Shown here piece after piece: positions 23,928 to 28,448 of a DNA stretch of 28,448 bases. Origin of the DNA: Devosia sp. (GTDB taxonomy: Bacteria > Pseudomonadota > Alphaproteobacteria > Rhizobiales > Devosiaceae); assembly GCA_025352765.1 (NCBI GenBank), contig JANXSI010000135.1, positions 1 through 28,448 on the forward strand. Reading direction: 5' to 3'. A program made the position numbers and the translations under genes. The notes beneath the pieces are model-generated. The model ran no database searches, was not told the origin of the DNA, and saw nothing but the letters and a program-made list of their open reading frames with translations. Positions within the stretch are counted from its first letter, which is position 1; each line of letters starts with the position of its first letter.

Positions 23928-24002
23928 GCGCAATTCCACAGGGGCGCCGAACCAACGGGCTCGGGCGAAGCAATGGCAGAGATCTAATCGTTCGAAGATA
24001 TC

Positions 24003-24045
24003 TTGACAATGTCCAAATCCTGCGGCACTCAATCCGGACACTGTC
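24003..24045. promoter_or_regulatory. two GACA-N-TGTC operators and divergent promoters
   Basis: Palindromes GACAATGTC (24005-24013) and GACACTGTC (24037-24045) lie 32 bp centre to centre, about three helical turns, between tetR and the ABA4-like gene. The first overlaps a plus-strand -35 (TTGACA, 24003-24008) and, on the other strand, TTGTCA-N17-TAGATC for tetR. The palindromes are the probable binding sites of the TetR protein. The plus-strand -10 is poor. Confidence 0.6.
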
Positions 24046-24060
24046 TAGATGAGGTCACTG

Positions 24061-24510
24061 ATGGAACTTGAAACGCTGTTCAGCCTCGCCAGCGCCCTGG
24101 CATTGAGCGGGTGGGTTGCCCTTTTGGCGACGCCGCTCCTGCCGCGGCTGAGCCAGATCTATGCGGGGATCATTGTGCCCGCGGCCCTCGCGACGCTCTA
24201 CGCCGGGCTGGTCCTTGCCTTCTGGAGCAGCAGCCATGGCGGCTTCGGCAGCCTTGCTGCCGTCGCCGAACTGTTCGCGACGCCGCAGGTCCTGCTGGCG
24301 GGCTGGGTGCACTACCTCGCCTTCGACCTGTTGGTCGGCGCCTGGCAGGTGCGGCAGGCCCGCGCCGAAGGCATCGGCTTTCTCGTGCTGCTGCCATGCC
24401 TCGCCCTGACCTTCCTCTTCGGCCCCATCGGCCTGTTGTTGTTCCTCGGCCTCAGGGCAGCCAACTGGCTCGCCCCACGACAGGCCGCCCAGACCGGAGT
24501 TACCCCATGA
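24061..24510 (+). CDS. ABA4-like (DUF4281) membrane protein
   Basis: 149 residues, an integral membrane protein with about four segments (5-26, 32-54, 76-95, 103-137). It shows the family pattern ETLFSLASALALSGWVALL, GGFGSLAAVAELFATPQVLLAGWVHYLAFDLLVGAW and CLALTFLFGPIGLLLFLGLRAANW. ABA4 is required for neoxanthin synthesis in plants; the role of the bacterial relatives is not established. The ATG at 24061 has GAGG with a 6-nt spacer; ATG 24049 is less likely. It overlaps the next gene by ATGA. Probably under TetR control. Confidence 0.85.
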   Translation: MELETLFSLASALALSGWVALLATPLLPRLSQIYAGIIVPAALATLYAGLVLAFWSSSHGGFGSLAAVAELFATPQVLLAGWVHYLAFDLLVGAWQVRQARAEGIGFLVLLPCLALTFLFGPIGLLLFLGLRAANWLAPRQAAQTGVTP

Positions 24511-25343
24511 CCGACCTGACCCTCGAGCGGGCGCCGCTGCGCAGTTTCGCCCTCCCCCAGATCTTCCGCGGCGAGCCGGCCTTTGCGGCGGCCGGCCTCC
24601 TGATGTTCTGGCTGATGCTGCCGACGGCGGCGGCGGCGCTGCTCGACCGGCGACAGTTCCTGGGCGTCAGCGTCTGGGACAAGCCGCTCAAATTCCAGCT
24701 GGCGCTCGGTATCTACCTGCTGACGCTCGCCCTGTTCGCAAGCTGGCTGCCGGCCGGGTTCGTCGCCGGACGCCGGTATCGCGTCTATGCCGCCAGCGTG
24801 CTCGTCGCCATCGGGCTCGAGATGGCGTGGCTGATGGGGGCTGCAGCGCTCGGGGTCGCCTCGCATTTCAACGCGACCGCGATCGGCACGCTGATCTACC
24901 GGACGATGGGCGGCCTCGCCATCTGGCTGACCTCGGCGAGCCTCGTTTACGGCGTGGTGATCGCGCGGCGCGGGCGGGAGTTCGGCAATCCGGCACTCAG
25001 GGACGGCATCGCCATCGGCCTCATGCTGGTGCTGCCGCTGACGCTGGTGACCGCCGGATTCATGAGCGCCTGGGGCAGCCATTTCGTCGGCGGCGTCGCC
25101 TCGGACGCCGGCGGGCTGTGGCTCATGGGTTGGGCCCGCGATGGCGGCGACCTGCGCGTGGCGCATTTCTTCGGCACCCACGCCCTGCACGTGGTGCCGG
25201 CGATCGCGCTGGTCTCATCGGCGGTGTTCGGCAAGACGCGGCGCTGGCCGGTGCGGCTGGGCGCGGTGCTGTTTGTCGCCTTCGTCGCCTACACCTTTGT
25301 CGAGGCGCTCTCAGGCCGGCCGTTCCTGGGGTTCATCGGCTGA
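24507..25343 (+). CDS. polytopic membrane protein of unknown function (about 7 TM)
   Basis: Not recognised. 278 residues. Hydrophobic segments lie at about 26-46, 66-88, 94-117, 132-153, 165-190, 220-240 and 246-267. Between the fifth and sixth is a His-rich motif, VAHFFGTHALHVVP, which could ligate metal or heme or bind a quinone. It starts by ATGA overlap with the ABA4-like gene, so the two are coupled and co-regulated. The 3' end overlaps a convergent gene by 33 bp. No signal peptide is apparent. Confidence 0.85.
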   Translation: MTDLTLERAPLRSFALPQIFRGEPAFAAAGLLMFWLMLPTAAAALLDRRQFLGVSVWDKPLKFQLALGIYLLTLALFASWLPAGFVAGRRYRVYAASVLVAIGLEMAWLMGAAALGVASHFNATAIGTLIYRTMGGLAIWLTSASLVYGVVIARRGREFGNPALRDGIAIGLMLVLPLTLVTAGFMSAWGSHFVGGVASDAGGLWLMGWARDGGDLRVAHFFGTHALHVVPAIALVSSAVFGKTRRWPVRLGAVLFVAFVAYTFVEALSGRPFLGFIG

Positions 25344-25637
25344 CGGTCCGATCGCCTCCGGTATCGCGCCGAGGACGAAGGCGGAGACCTTGTCGATCGG
25401 CATTTCACAGGGGCGAAGCGCCGGATCGCCCGAGGGTGGCGCGTAGATGTTGAGGCTGATGCGGTCGGGGCCGCCGAGCTCTTCGGCATAGAGCTTGGCG
25501 CTCCGGCCATTGGCGTGCGCGGTATTGCTGACGCCATAGCGTCGGCCATCATAGCGCGCGGTAAACCAGCCGCGCGGCCAGGCGGCGAGGGTGGACCAGA
25601 CGGCAGCGGCGGAGGTGTCGGGCATCGCTTCTTTCAT
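25311..25637 (-). CDS. conserved-looking small hypothetical protein (108 aa)
   Basis: Not recognised. The product starts MKEAMPDTSAAAVWSTLAAWPRGWFTARYDGRRYGVSN and has the well-mixed composition of a real protein (AKLYAEELGGPDRISLNIYA, MPIDKVSAFVLGAIPEAIG). It is soluble, with no signal peptide. The start could also be Met5 (25625); neither has a convincing SD. Its last 33 bp overlap the 3' end of the convergent membrane gene. The 38 codons upstream of 25637 in the same frame look like non-coding sequence. Confidence 0.7.
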   Translation of the reverse strand: MKEAMPDTSAAAVWSTLAAWPRGWFTARYDGRRYGVSNTAHANGRSAKLYAEELGGPDRISLNIYAPPSGDPALRPCEMPIDKVSAFVLGAIPEAIGPSADEPQERPA

Positions 25638-25814
25638 CCCGATGAAAATGGGGGTGGGTGGGCCGCTCGGCAATAGCCTGCCGCTAGCCGACCATCCGAC
25701 CCGGATTCCTTGATGATCCCGAGGACTTTCCCTTGCGCGTGCCCGGCGCACGGGCTACCGCCGCACCAATGCGGCTGAACGCTCCTCGTCCGGTCAAGCC
25801 AACAGGGATCTGCG
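25638..25814. other. 177-bp gap before the NmrA-like gene
   Basis: No gene. A TTGCGC with a short GTGC-CCGGC-GCAC palindrome near 25734-25752 might be part of a promoter for the NmrA-like gene, but no good -10 was found. Confidence 0.3.
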
Positions 25815-26729
25815 ATGGTTGACGGGACTGGACAAATCATCGTGGTGGCCGGAGCAACCGGCGATCTCGGGCAGCGGCTCACCGGGCAACTGGTCCGGCG
25901 CGGCGCCGAGGTGCGGGCGCTGCTGCGCAAGGGCACGCCGGAGGCGAAGGCGTCGATGCTTCGCGCCGCTGGAGCCACATTGGTGGAACTCGATTTCGAG
26001 GACGCCGGCGCCCTCAAGCGTGCCTGTTCGGACGCTGCCTGCGTCGTCTCGACGCTCAACGGCGTCGAGGACACGATGATCGACCTGCAGAGCCGCGTGC
26101 TGGAGGGGGCGGTCGCCGCCGGCGTGCCGCGGTTCATGCCATCAGATTTCTCCCTCGATTTCACCAAGACGCGGCCCGGCGACAACCGCAACATGGACCT
26201 GCGGCGCGCCTTCGCGGCACGGGCCGATCAGGCGCCGATCCGGGTGCAATCGGTGCTGAATGGGATGTTTATGGAGCTGCTGGCGGGGCAAGCGCCGGTG
26301 ATCCTGTATCAGCGCCGAAGGGTGCTCGCATGGGGCAACGTCGACCAGCCACTCGACTTCACCACCAAGGACGACGTGGCCGACTTTACCGCCGATGTCG
26401 CCCTCGATCCCCAAGCTCCCCGCTATTCGAGGGCTGCCGGCGATTCCGTCAGCGCCCGCCAGCTGGCGGAGATCATGTCGCGGCTGAGCGGCGAAACCTA
26501 TCGGACGTTGCGTCCTGGCGGGCTCGGGCTGTTCGGCCTGCTGATCACTTTCGTGCGGACCTTGACCCCCAAGACCAGCGAGCCTTTTCCGGCGTGGCAG
26601 GGCATGCAGTACATGCGCGACATGATGAGCGGGAGGGGCAAGCTCAGCCCCCTCGACAGCAGCCGCTACGGCAAGACCGACTGGACAACCACCACCGACT
26701 TTCTCGCGGAACACGCCCGCAAGGCCTAG
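25815..26729 (+). CDS. NmrA-family NAD(P)-binding oxidoreductase-like protein
   Basis: 304 residues. The nucleotide loop GATGDLGQRL is at about 13-22, followed by VRALLRKGTPEAK. MPSDFSLDFTKTRPGDNRNMDLRRAFAARAD and TTKDDVADFTADVAL match NmrA/isoflavone-reductase-like SDRs, which act as reductases or as redox-sensing regulators. There is no classical Tyr-x3-Lys. The substrate is unknown. The ATG follows CAGGGA with a 6-nt spacer. It ends just before a strong terminator shared with pnp. Confidence 0.88.
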   Translation: MVDGTGQIIVVAGATGDLGQRLTGQLVRRGAEVRALLRKGTPEAKASMLRAAGATLVELDFEDAGALKRACSDAACVVSTLNGVEDTMIDLQSRVLEGAVAAGVPRFMPSDFSLDFTKTRPGDNRNMDLRRAFAARADQAPIRVQSVLNGMFMELLAGQAPVILYQRRRVLAWGNVDQPLDFTTKDDVADFTADVALDPQAPRYSRAAGDSVSARQLAEIMSRLSGETYRTLRPGGLGLFGLLITFVRTLTPKTSEPFPAWQGMQYMRDMMSGRGKLSPLDSSRYGKTDWTTTTDFLAEHARKA

Positions 26730-26752
26730 CCGAACCGCACCGGACACAGAAG

Positions 26753-26782
26753 AAAGGCCCGGGATTGCTCCCGGGCCTTTTT
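26753..26782. terminator. bidirectional intrinsic terminator
   Basis: AAAGGCCCGGG (26753-26763), a 6-nt loop and CCCGGGCCTTT (26770-26780) form a perfect 11-bp stem with a T run to 26782. It ends the NmrA-like gene on the plus strand and pnp on the minus strand. Confidence 0.92.
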
Positions 26783-26807
26783 GTAATTTCGTTCTTGTAG
26801 CCGCGCC

Positions 26808-28448
26808 TTACTCGGCGGCAGCCGGAGCTTCGGGGGCCAGTTCCTTGCCGGTCGCCTGGTCGACGACCTTCATCGAGAGGCGGACCTTGCCGCGCTCGTC
26901 GAAGCCGAGGAGCTTGACCCAGACCTTGTCGCCTTCCTTGACGACGTCGGTGGTCTTGTTGACCCGGGTTTCGGCCAGCTGGCTGATGTGGACGAGGCCG
27001 TCCTTGGAACCGAAGAAGTTCACGAACGCGCCGAAATCGGCGGTCTTGACCACGGTGCCCTGGTAGATGGCGCCGACTTCGGCCTCATCGGTGATGCCCT
27101 TGATCCACTTGATGGCGGCATCGATCTGCTTGCCGTCGGTCGAGGAGATCTTGATAGTGCCATCGTCCTCGATGTTGATCTTGGCGCCGGTCTTTTCGAC
27201 GATCTCGCGGATCACCTTGCCGCCGGTGCCGATCACTTCACGGATCTTGTCGGTCGGGATCTTGATGGTCTCGATGCGGGGGGCGAACTCGCCGACTTCC
27301 GCACGCGCGGTGGTCAGCGCCTTGGCCATTTCGCCGAGGATGTGCAGACGTCCGTCCTTGGCCTGGCCGAGGGCGATCTTCATGATCTCCTCGGTGATGC
27401 CGGCGATCTTGATGTCCATCTGGAGCGACGTTACACCGCCGTCCGTGCCGGCCACCTTGAAGTCCATGTCGCCGAGGTGATCCTCGTCGCCGAGGATGTC
27501 GGAGAGCACGGCGAACTTTTCACCCTCGAGGATGAGGCCCATGGCGATACCGGCCACCGGCTTCTTCATCGGCACGCCCGCATCCATCAGCGCGAGGCTG
27601 GTGCCGCAGACGGTCGCCATCGAGGACGAGCCGTTCGACTCGGTGATCTCGGAGACAACGCGGATGGTGTAGGGGAACTCGTCGGCCTTGGGGCGCATCG
27701 GGTTGATGGCGCGCCAGGCGAGCTTGCCGTGGCCGATTTCGCGGCGGCCGGGTGAACCCATGCGGCCCGCTTCACCCACCGAGTAGGGAGGGAAGTTGTA
27801 GTGGAGCAGGAAGTTCTGCTTCTGCGTGCCCTCGAGCGAGTCGATGTACTGCTCGTCGTCGCCGGTGCCGAGAGTCGCGACCACGAGGGCCTGCGTCTCG
27901 CCGCGGGTGAACAGGGCCGAGCCGTGGGTGCGCGGCAGGATGCCGACTTCGGCCACGATCGGGCGAACGGTCTTCAGATCACGGCCGTCGATGCGCAGGC
28001 CGGTGTCGAGGACGTTCCAGCGGACGATCTTGGCCTGGAGGGTGTGGATGACCTCGCTCAGCGCTTCGCCCGAGATGGTCCCGGTTTCGACGCGCGCGGC
28101 GTAGGCTTCCTTGACCTTCTTCTTGGCGGCATCGACCGCGGCGTAGCGCTCTTCCTTCTTGGTGATCTTGTAGGCAGCGCGCAGGTCCGCCTCGATGAAG
28201 CCGAGGACGTCCTTTTCGAGCTCCGAGTGATCCGGCGCCGTGAAGTCGCGCGGCTCCTTGGCGGCGAGCTCGGCGAGCTTGATGATCGCCTGGATGACTT
28301 TCTTGGACTGCTCGTGGCCGAACATGACGGCGCCGAGCATAGTTTCTTCCGACAGCTCCTGGGCTTCGGATTCAACCATCAGCACGGCATCCATGGTGCC
28401 GGCCATGACGAGGTCGAGCTTGGATTCCGAACGGCGGTCGACGGCGAG
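26808..28448 (-). CDS. pnp: polyribonucleotide nucleotidyltransferase, partial (N-terminal end outside window)
   Basis: 3'-5' phosphorolytic exoribonuclease of RNA decay and a degradosome component. 546 residues are visible of about 710, so the first 160 or so lie to the right. It enters in LAVDRRSESKLDLVMAGTMDAVLMVESEAQEL of the first RNase PH half. The helical linker follows, then the second RNase PH half (RIDGRDLKTVRPI, GDMDFKVAGT), the KH domain (VIGTGGKVIREI) and the S1 domain (GAIYQGTVVKTADFGAFVNFF...LVHISQL). The C-terminus is an Ala/Glu/Pro tail. rpsO, the usual upstream neighbour, would lie beyond the window. Confidence 0.98.
   Translation of the reverse strand, partial: LAVDRRSESKLDLVMAGTMDAVLMVESEAQELSEETMLGAVMFGHEQSKKVIQAIIKLAELAAKEPRDFTAPDHSELEKDVLGFIEADLRAAYKITKKEERYAAVDAAKKKVKEAYAARVETGTISGEALSEVIHTLQAKIVRWNVLDTGLRIDGRDLKTVRPIVAEVGILPRTHGSALFTRGETQALVVATLGTGDDEQYIDSLEGTQKQNFLLHYNFPPYSVGEAGRMGSPGRREIGHGKLAWRAINPMRPKADEFPYTIRVVSEITESNGSSSMATVCGTSLALMDAGVPMKKPVAGIAMGLILEGEKFAVLSDILGDEDHLGDMDFKVAGTDGGVTSLQMDIKIAGITEEIMKIALGQAKDGRLHILGEMAKALTTARAEVGEFAPRIETIKIPTDKIREVIGTGGKVIREIVEKTGAKINIEDDGTIKISSTDGKQIDAAIKWIKGITDEAEVGAIYQGTVVKTADFGAFVNFFGSKDGLVHISQLAETRVNKTTDVVKEGDKVWVKLLGFDERGKVRLSMKVVDQATGKELAPEAPAAAE

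Overview
This is a gene-dense, GC-rich chromosomal window from an alphaproteobacterium, most likely order Hyphomicrobiales (Rhizobiales). Three neighbourhoods support this: rpsT-dnaA next to mutM-ubiE-ubiB, an irr gene divergent from fabA-fabB, and a cluster of GANTC (CcrM-type) sites upstream of dnaA. A Devosia-like genus is plausible but is only a guess. No rRNA, tRNA, CRISPR array, prophage or transposase gene was found. Almost all of it reads as stable core chromosome with small variable patches.

Layout. 1-6365 is a replication block on the minus strand: gyrB (3' end outside the window), recF, dnaN, a 65-residue coiled-coil ORF and dnaA. 6366-7066 has no protein gene. It holds a predicted dnaA promoter with a leader of about 340 nt, six GANTC sites packed upstream of that promoter, an unexplained plus-strand terminator-like hairpin, and the rpsT terminator. 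rpsT and mutM follow on the minus strand. mutM is divergent from ubiE-ubiB (ubiquinone synthesis). Next comes a predicted operon of a lipoprotein, dut, a DUF2259 protein and a MoeB/ThiF E1-like enzyme. An orphan HTH antitoxin-like gene sits between two repeat copies, followed by fabB-fabA (minus), irr (plus), an SH3-domain exported protein (minus) and a D-2-hydroxyacid dehydrogenase (plus).

18.4-26.7 kb is more accessory: an ECF42-type sigma factor with its DGPF (YCII-like) partner, a membrane diguanylate cyclase, an extended SDR, a small exported Gln-rich protein, a TetR regulator divergent from a two-gene membrane operon (ABA4-like plus a polytopic protein), a small hypothetical protein and an NmrA-like protein. 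The window ends in pnp (5' end outside), which converges on the NmrA-like gene across a bidirectional terminator.

Cross-cutting features. Six intergenic loci carry a modular palindromic repeat family (about 55-130 bp, arms of the type CCCCTCACCC...CTCTCCCC and their complement). Arms are shared almost identically between distant loci and in both orientations. Several predicted promoters have good spacing: dnaA, rpsT, irr, the lipoprotein operon, the dehydrogenase, and an ECF42-like promoter in front of the DGPF-sigma pair. The TetR-ABA4 intergenic region has two GACA-N-TGTC palindromes 32 bp apart.

I found no clearly new multi-gene system. The best leads are the possible plus-strand small RNA and the GANTC cluster upstream of dnaA, the paired-operator TetR/ABA4/membrane-protein module, the self-promoter of the ECF42 pair, the repeat-flanked orphan antitoxin, and the small ORF between dnaA and dnaN. 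Database searches and RNA data were not available, so promoter, operator and RNA calls come from inspection alone.
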